Assembly (NCBI GenBank): GCA_025506515.1
Contig: CM046453.1
Coordinates: 34,607,851-34,671,850, forward strand
Reading direction: 5' to 3'
From: Flaveria trinervia
Taxonomy: Eukaryota; Streptophyta; Magnoliopsida; Asterales; Asteraceae
Length of the DNA stretch: 64,000 nucleotides
The notes below the pieces were generated by a model. It was not told where the DNA came from and did not search any database. It was given only the letters and a program-made list of their open reading frames with translations. This document shows positions 36,891 through 46,837 of the stretch, piece by piece. Position numbers and translations under genes: made by a program. Numbering within the stretch: position 1 is the first letter of the stretch; the number at the start of each line of letters is the position of its first letter.

Positions 36891-37900
36891 GTCTCTTGTC
36901 AAAAGCATCATTTGATGAATCACAGCTTTGGCACCGATGTTTGGGGCACACAAATTTCAAAAACATGAACAGATTAGTAAAAGGAAACCATGTCATTGGA
37001 TTGCCTCAAAAAGAATTTCATTTTATTGATCACTGTTCAGCATGCCTTAAAGGAAAACAACATAAATCTTTACATAAACTAAAACTTGTGAACTCAACAA
37101 TACTCCATTGAAACTACTTCATATGGATCTCTTTGGCCCAACACATGTCATGAGTATGGGAAAGAAACAGTATTGTTTGGTTATCATTGATGACTTTTCA
37201 CGATTCATATGGGTTTTCTTCCTACTTCATAAAAATGAAGCATCCTCAATAATCAAAGAGTTTATCACTAAAATTGAGAACCAACTTGACTATAAGGTCA
37301 AAAGCATAAGAAGTGATAATGGGACAGGATTTAAAAATGAAGACATGAGCTCATTTTGCACAATTAAAGGCATAGCTCATTAATTTAGTGCGGCTAGAAC
37401 TCCTCAACAAAATGGGGTAGCTGAAAGGAGAAATAGAACACTAATTGAAGCAGCAAGAACTATGCTAGCTGATGTTAAATTGCCAATAATCTTTTGGGCA
37501 GAGGCAATTAACACATCATGCTTTGTACAAAATCGAACTATGATTGTCAAAGAAAGAAACATGACTCCATATGAACTGCAGTTTCAAAGAAAACCATTTA
37601 TTGGATTTCTTAAGTCATTTGGTAGTCCAGTCTCAATATAAATACCCGTGACCATTTGGGAAAATTTTCAGCTAAGTCTGATGAAGGATTCTTTGTAGGT
37701 TATTCTTCTGTGTCAAAGGCTTACAGAGTGTTTAATCCTCGATTAAACATTGTTGATGAATCAACTAATGTTCAATTTAAGGAACATTCATTTCCCAAAT
37801 CTACAAATGGTCCCGATTGGTTATTTGATATTGACTCTTTTACAAAATCTTTTGATCAATTTATTTGTCTCATGCAGGTAACCTACTTTCAGCTAGTTCA
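36891..37900 (+). pseudogene. Integrase of E pol, broken
   Basis: Zinc domain: LWHRCLGHTNFKNMNRLV and CSACLKGKQHK (36896-37111). Core: LLHMDLFGPTHVMSMGKKQY (37108 onward), RSDNGTGFKN (the usual Glu after Thr is Gly here), a TAA at 37381 where others have Gln, then TPQQNGVAERRNRTL with the catalytic Glu (37398-37442). C-terminal AKSDEGFFVGYSSVSKAYRVFN at 37656-37913. All three catalytic positions are coded but frames are broken at 37105, 37381 and about 37640. Confidence 0.88.
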
Positions 37901-38400
37901 TCTTCAAGCATAGAAAGGAGAATTGACTTTCCATTAATTCCTCCTACTCACACTGAAGAACCAAATGAAGATGTACCTCTGCAAGCTGACCCCATCAGAC
38001 AATCAACCACAAATCAAATCATTTCAAATGCAGGAGGACCCAGCTTGTTACCATCTAATTCAGAAGATCAATCTATAGCAATTAGAAATGAAAAACAAGC
38101 GTTGCCTTCAGCTGAAGTGGAAAGAAGATCAAATGATAGATACAATGAAAGTGCTGCTAATGCTGAAGCAGACACTAAGACAGGGTCTGACAACCTTCAT
38201 AATTCTCCAACAGTTCAAAGTGATGATGCCTCTGACCATAATGAACTGAATGTCTCCAAGCTTGATGTAACAATTACTGGTGACTCAATTCCACCCACCA
38301 GAATACACAAGAATCATCCAGTTGAAACCATTATTGGTGATCTTCATGAAAAAGTGACAAGAAGCAAGTCAAGCACTGCAAACATCTGTTTGTTCTCATG
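37865..38400 (+). pseudogene. Integrase-RT linker of E pol
   Basis: Ser/Asp/Asn-rich connector, open in one frame at 37865-38518. Ends with PPTRIHKNHPVETIIGD, the conserved lead-in to copia RT. A frameshift near 38400 separates it from RT. Confidence 0.75.
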
Positions 38401-39240
38401 CTTTCTTTGTCAAACAGTACCCAAAACATCAAAGAGGCACTTCAAGACAACAGCTGGATTGAAGCAATGCATGAAGAGTTGCTACAATTCAAGAAACAAG
38501 AAGTATGGCAACTGGTAGATCTTCCTGAAGGACAATATCCTATTGGTACCAGATGGTTATACAGAAATAAAACTGATGACAGGGGAATCATCATTAGAAA
38601 TAAAGCAAGATTGGTAGCTCAGGGGTACACTCAAGAAGAAGGAATAGATTATGATGAAGTATTTGCCCCTGTAGCTCGGCTAGAAGCCATTAGAATCTTT
38701 CTAGCATATTCTGCATCCATGAAGTTTACTATTTACCAAATGGATGTGAAATGTGCATTTCTGTATGGAAAGATTACTGAAGAGGTCTATGTGAGTCAAC
38801 CACCTGGATTTGAAGATCCTGGTTTTCCTCACAGAGTTTACAAGCTTGAAAAAGCTCTGTATGGTCTTCATCAAGCTCCCAGGAAGTGGTACGAGACTCT
38901 ATCATCATTTCTACTTAACAACGGATATGAAAGAGGTAGAATTGATCAGACTCTCTTCAGAAAGAGAAAAGGAAAAGACATGTTGCTAGTACAGATATAT
39001 GTGGACGACATCATATTTGGCTCTACAAACAGGCAACTCTGTAAAGAATTTGAAGATCTCATCTGCATTCAAAATTTCAGATGAGTGCTATGGGAGAACT
39101 CACTTTCTTTTTAGGGGTGCAAGTTCTACAAACAGCAGATGGAATTTTTATCAATCAATCAAAATACGTAGAAACAATGCTGAAGAAATTCCACCTTGTT
39201 GATTGTCAGTCTATAGAACTCCTGCAGATCCTAAAGTGAA
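38401..39240 (+). pseudogene. Reverse transcriptase of E pol
   Basis: The longest intact domain in E: 38398-39084 is open and contains EALQDNSWIEAMHEEL, PIGTRWLYRNKTDDRG, NKARLVAQGYTQEEGIDYDE, QMDVKCAFLYG (catalytic Asp), KALYGLHQAPRKWYETL and QIYVDDIIFGS (both Asp). After RT a one-base change near 39080 shifts the frame before MSAMGELTFFLG-type sequence. Typical copia RT. Confidence 0.92.
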
Positions 39241-39936
39241 GATAGGTCCCGATCAGATGGAAAATCAGTAGATCAGACCCTCTATCGATCCATGATAGGC
39301 TCACTCATGTATCTTACAGCTAGTAGACCCGACATTATGTTTGGAGTTTGTGTGTGTGCCAGATATCAAGCTGATCCTAAGGAATCACATGTCAATGCTG
39401 TCAAACGAATATTCAGATATCTGAAGGGCAAACCAGCTCTTGGATTATGGTATCCAAAGGAAGGAGACTTCAATCTCTATTCCTACACTGACAGTGACTA
39501 TGGAGGATGCAACTTCAACAGAAAATCAACGTCTGGCGGTTGTCAATTTCTTGGTCCCAATTGGTCTCAAGGCAATGCAAGAAGCAAACAAATGTATCTG
39601 TGTCAACAGCAAAGCTGAGTATATCGCAGCATCTACTTGTTGCTCTCAAGTACTCTGGATTCAAAACCAGATGCTTGATTATGGTTATAACTTCTTGCAT
39701 ACCCCAATTTATATTGACTACTGCAGCTGTCTTTATTACAAATAATCCAGTTCAACACTCAAAAACGAAACATATTGAAATTAGATATCACTTTTTGAGA
39801 GATTGTGCTGAAAAGGGTTAATCAAATTGATTCAAGTACCAAATGAAAATCAATTGGCTGATTGTTTACTAAGGCATTTGAACCGAGTAGATTCGAATTC
39901 TTAGTTCAATCAATTGGTATGATTAACCTTGAATAA
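39241..39936 (+). pseudogene. RNase H of E pol, broken
   Basis: MIGSLMYLTASRPDIMFGVCVCARYQ, YSYTDSDYGGCNFNRKSTSGGCQFLG (39292-39618), then frame-shifted EYIAASTCCSQVLWIQNQ (39440-39745) and NPVQHSKTKHIEIRYHFLRD (39507-39821). Ends IGMINLE and TAA at 39936. Confidence 0.9.
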
Positions 39937-40439
39937 AATCCATCAAAACATCAAAAACAATGTAAAAATTATTCAAAAAAATCCCAAAAAGAAGAAATTT
40001 TTGATGAAGAAAAGATTGGGAAATGATATAATTACAGTCATTATATCATTCACTGTGCTTTATTTCCAAATTTGAAAGACTGTCTGACTTACCTGATATT
40101 AGGTAGGCTCAACTTGGAAGAGAAGATACATGCAGTGATAAACTAAAGATATATTCAATGGTGAAACACTCATCACAGAGTATTGGTATGTATCAATTTA
40201 TTCAAGTAATGTAAGTGTAGTAACAAACACACACCATGGAATGATACTTTATGAATCTCTTTCACCAACATCAGATTCATCTCTGTTTTGCTGAGCAAAG
40301 ACCTGATGAATCATGCACAAAGTGCAGATGTAATGATCCAAAGATTCCCAATGAGGAACACATCCAAATGGATGGATCAACAAAAGCAATACATTCCAAA
40401 GGAATGAACAAAAGAATCCGTTTATGGATCACCTTCCAA

Positions 40440-40555
40440 GTGAAGTGAAAAGAATCCCAATGTGGATCATCATGATAAGGATCAAAGTAAAAGAATCCCA
40501 TGTGGATCATCATGATAAGGATCAAAGTAAAAGAATCCCAATGTGGATCAGTGAA
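40440..40555 (+). repeat. Short tandem repeat in E spacer
   Basis: Two and a half copies of a unit of about 52-53 bp containing GATCATCATGATAAGGATC, itself nearly palindromic. Confidence 0.75.
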
Positions 40556-40854
40556 AATAAGATCTCATAACTTAAGTAACCTGGTCCTGTAAGTTGTGAA
40601 AAAGTTCTACCATACAATTTATAAGGATGGTTGATCATTCCATGCATGGTGTGTGAGGTACATATTGAATATCTAAATCAATCTAAACATGATAAAGTCA
40701 CTAGCATCAAAATATCAACCCGGTATGAGTTTAAGAGGACAATCATACCTTCAATCAATAATGTCATAAACATGTCAATTTATCACAAAATATGCACTTG
40801 TGTAATGCAAGACTGATATGATCCCAACAAAAAGATATACTTCTCTTCATCAAT

Positions 40855-40935
40855 TAAAAAAATTTAACTAAAAAAAATTAATTAAAAAAAATTAATTAAA
40901 AAAAAGAATTAAAAAAAATTAATAAAAAAAACAAC
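40855..40935 (+). repeat. AATTAAAAAAA low-complexity tract
   Basis: Runs of A separated by ATTA or TTAATT. Simple low-complexity DNA. Confidence 0.8.
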
Positions 40936-41007
40936 AACAAAATTATAAGTACATTCAAAAAGTTTTTTTAATACTTAAGTTTTCATCCACAAATGGATCA
41001 AAACTTT

Positions 41008-41019
41008 AGGGGGAGTACT
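41008..41019 (+). other. Second polypurine-like tract in E
   Basis: AGGGGGAGTACT, matching the core of the terminal tract at 43561 (AGGGGGAGTATT). It lies about 1.1 kb after pol and 2.5 kb before the 3' LTR. Confidence 0.5.
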
Positions 41020-41419
41020 TTAAAGTTTTTGATCAAGTATATATAGATTTACAATTTCTTAATTACTTTCCTAAAATCAAACAAAAGAGAAAAATGTTTG
41101 TGTCAATGCAGAAGTTATACCATAGTATCTCAGCTTATGCAGATGCAGATTCTTGGAAACCCCTCAAGCCCAAGATCAGTCAAACAATGGGAAACTTGTA
41201 TCACTCCTGATATACAAGTCAATCCAAGCAAGAATTGACAACTTCAACAGTCAACCATGTCACAAGACATACTTCATAAGCCATATCTTCATAACAAGTT
41301 CATCAAAATCAAGATTCATTAAATTTGATTAATCCCAAAAGTTAATGCAGGTAAGTGCATTGGTTAATGAGGGTGAAGGTAACCCAGAACATAACCAATG
41401 CAAGTAACAACTTATTTCA

Positions 41420-41990
41420 AAGTTAAACCTAATGCGGACAATGATTTTACTCTACCGCATTGGTGTGTATCAAGAATTCAGAAAATTTGAAGTGTTTAAA
41501 CCTATGCGGAACTAAAGTATTCTACCGCATTTGTTAATGCGGATGATTTTTACTAAGTGTTCAGCCGCATTTGTTAATGCGGATAAGGTTTACTCTCTCG
41601 CATTTGTTTAACTCTTCCGCATTTGATACAGTGTACAAATGCGGATGTACAAATACAAGTGTTTCACTTCCGCATTTGCTACAGTGTCCAAATGCTGATT
41701 ACTTTCAAAGTTTCGCATTTGCTATAGTACACAAATGCGAATGCTCTCATCAAGTTTTGCTCTACCGCATTTGCTACAGTACACAAATGCGGATGAAAGG
41801 ATGAATGCGAACAGTCAGTCAAAAATGTGTTCTACCGCATTTGCTACAGTACACAAATGCGGATGAAAGGATGAATGCGAACAGTCGGTCAAAATGTGTT
41901 CTACCGCATTTGCTACAGTACACAAATGTGGATGACTAAAAATATCAACATTTACACTTCCGCATTTGCTACAGTAGTGACCGCATTTGA
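41420..41990 (+). repeat. Array of CCGCATTTG...CAAATGCGG hairpins in E
   Basis: About seven inverted repeats. The best one has CCGCATTTG at 41835-41843 paired with CAAATGCGG at 41854-41862, a perfect 9-bp stem with a 10-base loop. Three neighbours start at 41765, 41835 and 41904, so the local period is about 69-70 bp. Others near 41610, 41670, 41720 and 41960 are imperfect. The same arms occur in the LTR (32420-32610). Confidence 0.85.
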
Positions 41991-42640
41991 AATCAAAACT
42001 TGTAAAAATTTGTGAATTCTATTATCTGACTATTTAAAGAAAACCAACAGAGTCATTTAATACTTTTCAAATTTGAGCGACTTCATAGTGAGACGAGCGC
42101 CACCAAATACTGTTCATCATCATCTTCACCATTTAAACCTAGTTTCCCAATCGATTCAACAAAACCGTGGGCATTGATTCTTAACCAAAAGGATTCTGAG
42201 AAAAGGTGAATAATCACAAATGTCGAACATTCATTTGTACGATGATGTTAGTGACCTAGGTTAAGGAATGTTCACACTAAATCAGAAAAAATATTCATTA
42301 ACATGGAAGGATTTCGACTTATTCTTAAGTGTATCTTCAAGCTTCAAACATGTATTTAATGCTAAAGTGCACTTTTGAACCATTGAGACTAAAATCAGAA
42401 AAATTATGAAATCAAAAAAACTATGAATCTGATTAACCTATGTTAAAGATTAAGTAATGTTGGTGCTCATATTTACAAATAACAAAACAACATAATCATG
42501 AATCACAAAATTCGAATAGGTCAAAATCAGGTGTATTGTTTTATATGATTTTAATTATGACCTATGAAAGTCAAAATGTGATGAACATTGGTTTAATTAA
42601 TAAAGTGATTCTAATGCATATGTCTTGAATGCATATTATA

Positions 42641-43493
42641 ATGGCAAATCTCTCATGGAGCAAGCTCCATAATGTCAGTTGTTTTCTCAACCCTGATGTA
42701 CCAGAAGCAGAAGAATTGAGAGACATGATCAGATTCATTTCTACTACAAGGGTAGCTTATGCCATGACAGTAAGACCCACCATATTTGAAAGCTGCATCA
42801 GAAACTTTTGGGAGTCATCTGAAGTTGTTGAGGATGATGGAATAAGATCACTGACGGGGAGAATTGACAGTGAGCATACACTGATTGTTACTGAAGAAAG
42901 TGTTAGAAGATGCTTGAGGTTTGGTGATGATGCTGAAGCACCATTGGAACTTGAAGAAGATACCATAACCTTTTTCTTTGCAGAAATTGTTATGAAGGTG
43001 GATTTGAAGCTAAACAGATAGTCAAGGGTTTGGTAGATTTACAATGGAGATTTCTTATTCATTTGTATCAACACTGTTTGTCCAAAAGGAAAACAGGATG
43101 GAATGATATTCCCATCACAACATCATCAGCAATATGTGCTCTCTGCACCACCAACCCTTCAACATGTCTGCCTATGTCTTCAATGGCATGACATCCAATG
43201 TCCAAAAAGAAGGAGATAAAAAAAAGAAAAGGACTCCATTGCAGTTTGGCAACATTGTTAAACTAGAAGTTGATGTGGATGGTGCTCTCCTTATTCATAG
43301 AAATGGATTGTCTACTGTATCAATTTGGGAGCCCATCTCACTAAGGAAGATGCCAATCAATGCCATTCATGATATGAGTCAAATGAAGATACATGTGCTC
43401 AACAGGGAAAGATTGACTGATGCTAAAGAGTTCTCAAACATGATCAAAGCAATCTTGGACCTTCATTCACTGATCCTTCATCAACAGCACTAG
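42641..43493 (+). pseudogene. ORF3 (post-pol ORF) of element E, short form
   Basis: ATG at 42641 (MANLSWSKLHNV). The frame runs to 43021, then shifts and continues to a TAG at about 43493, near 285 codons in all. It contains RNFWESSEVVEDDG, TLIVTEESVRRCLRFGDD, a QWRFLIHLYQHCLS-type stretch (about 43045-43085), and FNMSAYVFNGMTSNVQ. These follow the same order as the head of ORF3 in F, C and A. The long tail of the other families is absent. Function unknown; no signal peptide or membrane segment. Confidence 0.75.
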
Positions 43494-43560
43494 AACCAGC
43501 AGAATCTTCACAACCGAATCCACCCTCTGATCCTTGAAGTACATAGGCTATATAATCCTT

Positions 43561-43571
43561 AGGGGGAGTAT
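43561..43571 (+). other. Polypurine tract of element E
   Basis: AGGGGGAGTAT directly before the 3' LTR. Confidence 0.9.
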
Positions 43572-44248
43572 TGTTGGACCTTGAAAGGATCATTCATGCC
43601 AATTCAAGTGGTGGATGGTTGCTCTGCTGGAATCCCTCATGTCCAAGAACAAATGTGGATCAAGACAAGTATTTGCTGAATAAGAAGAAAAATACAAGTG
43701 TTGGTCATCCGCATTTGTCAATGCGGATGACAAGTAATAAATGTGGATATACATTTGTTCATCCGCATTGACCAATGCGGATTACCAAGAAATGCGGACA
43801 AGTGTTTTGTTCATCCGCATTTACCAATGCGGATGACCAAACTTCAATGCGGTTGAAGAAATGCTAATGAAGTCAACTCATCTGCATTTGTCAATGCGGA
43901 TGATCAACAACCAATGCTGATGAAGACTTAGACTAGCTTTAGTAAGGGTAGTTTAGTCTTTTGTAATGGCAACGTGTCTGCCTATAAATAGAATAGTATA
44001 CCTCATACATGGGGTAACTTTTGTCTGTAATTTGATTTGATTCTTAGTTCCTAGAATGTTCTGTTTGCATTGAATGTTCTTGTAATCAATCAATAAAAGT
44101 ATTCAATATATACAAACATATTTATGAGTATCATGTGTATTCAATGTTCATTGATTGTCTGATTCCGCCTCTTAATCTTTGACTCAATCACTATATTCGG
44201 TCCTTATTGATTCAACTGAGATTATCATTCTCAAATCTTATCCAGTCA
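43572..44248 (+). repeat. 3' LTR of element E (677 bp)
   Basis: TGTTGGACCT...CCAGTCA, followed by ACTTT. Compared with the 5' LTR there are several C to T or G to A differences (for example near 43653-43675) and a few one-base indels. Confidence 0.93.
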
Positions 44249-44253
44249 ACTTT
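44249..44253. repeat. Target site duplication of E (right copy, ACTTT)
   Basis: See 32288-32292. Confidence 0.92.
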
Positions 44254-45583
44254 AGCAATGCATTTAGGAGTACAGAGATGTTCCAATATCTTGGCTTCAT
44301 CATGCTCTGCCATCAATGCTTGGTTAGGAGAAGCATCTTCCACCTGAAAGCTCCAGTCAAAGCCTCCTTCTTCAACAGCAACAGCAGCCTGCTACTTTGA
44401 CTTCTCATTCTAGAGAGCGTTGTTAGTGTAGTTTGGTCTGGACTGTGTTTGGCCACCATTTGCTCTAGGTGCCTTACACTCTCTGGCAAAATGGCCCATC
44501 AAGTTACAGTTGTAACACTTGACTTTGCCTTTGTCCAGGCCAAACTTTCCACTAGTTGCATTGTTGGGAACTTCCTTCCAGTCCTCTTGTAGAACTTCTT
44601 GGCTCTGTGAGTGAGAAGAGCCATCTGCTGGACTATTTCCATGTATTCTAGATCATCTGGATGAATACAGTCCAGGTCTTCAAGAGTGAAAAGAGAGTTG
44701 TCACATCTTTCATCAGAAGACACAAAAGCTTGAGAAGAGCTTGTCTCTTAGAATGGGCTTCCTTGAGTGTAGTTCTCCCTTGGTGTCTCTAGGAAGGTGA
44801 TGAAAGGACCCTTTGGTGAGTTGTCAGGGTAGCATATGAGATGATGTTTGGGTTCTATGCTATCCCTTTCAACCACATGTAGGGCTGAACCCATTTGATT
44901 GTTGGAGTTGCCAGATGAACCTTGCATGTTCATCTCCATTTCGTAGCCACTGAGAATCCCATATAACTTTGTCAGAGTAAGAGTTTTGAGATTTTCAATT
45001 CTCTTGATCACCACACAGTAGTGTGTCCATTGCCTAGGAAGTGAGGACATGAACTTCCTTACAATGTCTCTGTTTTCAAGAGAAACTCCTCCATCCACTA
45101 GGGTATCCACAATCTCAACATACCTGAAGTACTGCTGAGTCATGGTTTCACCTATTTTAAAGGTGAAGTTTTCAAACTGCTGCTTTAGGAGATCCTTCTT
45201 GTTCTCTTTGGCTTCAGAGGAACCCTCATACATCAGTTTTAGTGCATCCCACAACTGCTTGGCTGTTTTGCACTTCTTGAAACCTCTGTACACAGAGTTT
45301 GGAAGGTTAGTTTGAAGGGTTGTCATGGCTTTTCTGTCTATCTCTACTCTCTTCCTATCTTCATCAGAGTAGTTAGCCATATCTTTGGGGATCATACCAG
45401 CACTAGTAGCAGAAGGGGTGCCGGGTATGAAAGGTCCATTTTCAATAGACTCCCACATTCTTGAATCAAGAGACCTGATGAAACCTTCCATTCTTAAACC
45501 CAGGTATCAAACTCATCAAGAGTGATCAGTGGGGACTTGTTCATGGTTCCAGTTTCCATATCAGTCTTGGAAATGGTTGCCAT
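44254..45583 (-). pseudogene. gag of element C, N-terminal half
   Basis: ATG at 45583 (MATISKTDMETGTMNKSP). A one-base loss near 45500 gives an early stop. 44748-45491 is then open: SLDSRMWESIENGPFIPG, YSDEDRKRVEIDRKAM, GFKKCKTAKQLWDALKLMYEGS, FSSLPRQW-type and LTLTKLYGILSGYEMEMN. These are copia gag (UBN2-like) motifs. After another shift come DDLEYMEIVQQMALLTHRAKKFYKRTGRKFP (44499-44723) and a knuckle of the CYNCNLMGHFAREC type near 44480-44525. Confidence 0.87.
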
Positions 45584-45651
45584 TTGAAAACTTTAGTTTG
45601 TGTGTGTGAGTGATCTTAAGATGGTGAGATCTTATATCAGGAGCCTGAACA

Positions 45652-45663
45652 GATCTGATACCA
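45652..45663 (-). other. Primer binding site of C, one mismatch
   Basis: Reverse complement TGGTATCAGATC, against TGGTATCAGAGC in the other elements. One base is changed; position relative to the LTR start (45666) is normal. Confidence 0.8.
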
Positions 45664-45665
45664 AA

Positions 45666-45683
45666 TGCAGGATCGTTGAAGGG
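45666..45683 (-). repeat. 5' LTR of C, inner fragment
   Basis: First 18 bases (TGCAGGATCGTTGAAGGG) equal the start of F's LTR (61750) with one change. Sequence then switches to an unrelated block. Confidence 0.75.
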
Positions 45684-46639
45684 TGTAGAGTTACACACAC
45701 ACGGGGAGTCGGTCTTTGTGACCACTCCGATGATGCGATGGTGCCATTTGAGCGATATGTGCGATGGACGGCATAAGGGTAGCGTGCGATTTTGGCTGCC
45801 TCATGTGGTTTTTATAGCGTGCGATCTTGGCTAACCCATGAGATAGCATGCGATTCTGGCTTCCTTATGTGTGTGATCTGTGCGATATGTACTTCGGGTA
45901 TGATGAAGCGAAGGTGCGATAATGAACGAACGGGATCCTTGTCATTCGACCTCAGTAATCATGGCTGAGTGCCGTGAGGAGGGTAAAGCTTGACAGGATC
46001 TAGATGAGAAATGAATGATAATAAAAGTATGAAATGTGCGAACGTACGCTATGTATGTAACGGACGTTAATGAATTATCATAATAATGTGCGATACGGAT
46101 CCTTGTCATTCGACCTCAGTATTCGTGGCTGAGTGCCACGAAGAGGGTAAAGCCTGACCGGATCTAGGAAGAAAAGTGAACGATAATGTAATACGTTGAA
46201 TGAACAAAGTTAATGAACGTAATGGCGAAGATAATAATGTTATTATCTGTATGTACGTATGATGCATGATCACGAACGGTTGTAAAGTATAGTATGTTTT
46301 GAAATAAAGTAAAGAACGGTTTTAACAGAGAAAAGTATGTTTTATTATAAAACTAGGACTCACTTAGCGTCGCTGACTTTTGTATGCATGATAGTTGGCA
46401 GGTATATGTTGATGCTGAGGAGTTGCAGGCATGGATGCATAAGCTACTCGGAGCATTTTGAGGCTGACATCCGTATTTTGACATGTCTTGTATTTTGAGA
46501 TGAAAACAGATGTTGTAATTGACATGTTTCTAATTATAAATGAAAGTTTTAAATTACGCTACAAAATTAATGTACATTTTATAATGTTTTAAGTGCAATG
46601 AATGACCAGCTGTAAGCGTCCCGGGAACGGGGCCTTACA
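45684..46639 (-). repeat. Solo-LTR-like block, probably Ty3/gypsy, in C's LTR (956 bp)
   Basis: TG...CA ends on the + strand (TGTAGAGTTAC to GGGGCCTTACA). The minus-strand start, TGTAAGGCCCCGTTCCCGGG, looks like plant chromovirus LTRs (recognition, not tested). It contains an imperfect direct duplication, GGATCCTTGTCATTCGACCT, at about 45930-46010 and 46088-46170. There is no internal domain and no matching 5-bp duplication (AAGGG left, ACTTT right). No ORF. Confidence 0.55.
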
Positions 46640-46837
46640 ACTTTGTCTCTAAGGCTTCGGAAGACTTCATATTTGGCTTCAGAAGATATTGGTCTTGGCT
46701 TCGGAAGATTTTACACTTAGAGTATTTTCTGTTGCGTGTGTAAAACTTCTTAAGCATTCTTCTTCAATGCACTTATGCAGCATGTAGGAAAGACATTAGA
46801 TGTTTAGGTTGCATCAGCCTCTTCATTAATCTCTACA
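46640..46837 (-). repeat. 5' LTR of C, outer fragment
   Basis: Matches the outer third of F's LTR (from 62344): ACTTTGTCTC, CTTCGGAAGACTTCAT, GGTCTTGGCTTCGGAAG, ending near CTCTACA. Together with the 18-base inner fragment, about 576 bp of LTR is missing between the two. Confidence 0.7.

Larger units (their letters stand above)
39937..42640 (+). other. Long pol-ORF3 spacer of E
   Basis: About 2.7 kb with no convincing ORF. Contents in order: a tandem repeat with AAAAGAATCCCAATGTGGAT (40440-40555), an A-rich patch of AATTAAAAAAA units (40855-40935), a second polypurine-like tract (41008-41019), the hairpin array (about 41400-41990) and AT-rich sequence to 42640. The repeats are described separately. 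Confidence 0.7.
32293..44248 (+). mobile_element. Copia element E, full-length with both LTRs (family 3, 11,956 bp)
   Basis: Complete + strand element: 5' LTR, tRNA-iMet primer site, gag, pol, long motif-rich spacer, short ORF3, polypurine tract and 3' LTR, flanked by ACTTT. It sits in the gag tail of C. All ORFs are interrupted by stops or frameshifts. LTR differences include several C/T and G/A changes, consistent with methylation-driven decay. Confidence 0.95.
44249..45683 (-). mobile_element. Copia element C, gag N-terminal segment with PBS and LTR start
   Basis: Continuation of C to the right of E: N-terminal gag, leader, primer site and the first 18 bases of the 5' LTR, interrupted there by the block at 45684-46639. 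Confidence 0.88.

Noticed and set aside
41600..41970. Regular repeats resembling a CRISPR array
   Set aside because: Units are imperfect hairpins in a plant retrotransposon, without uniform repeats, unique spacers or cas genes.
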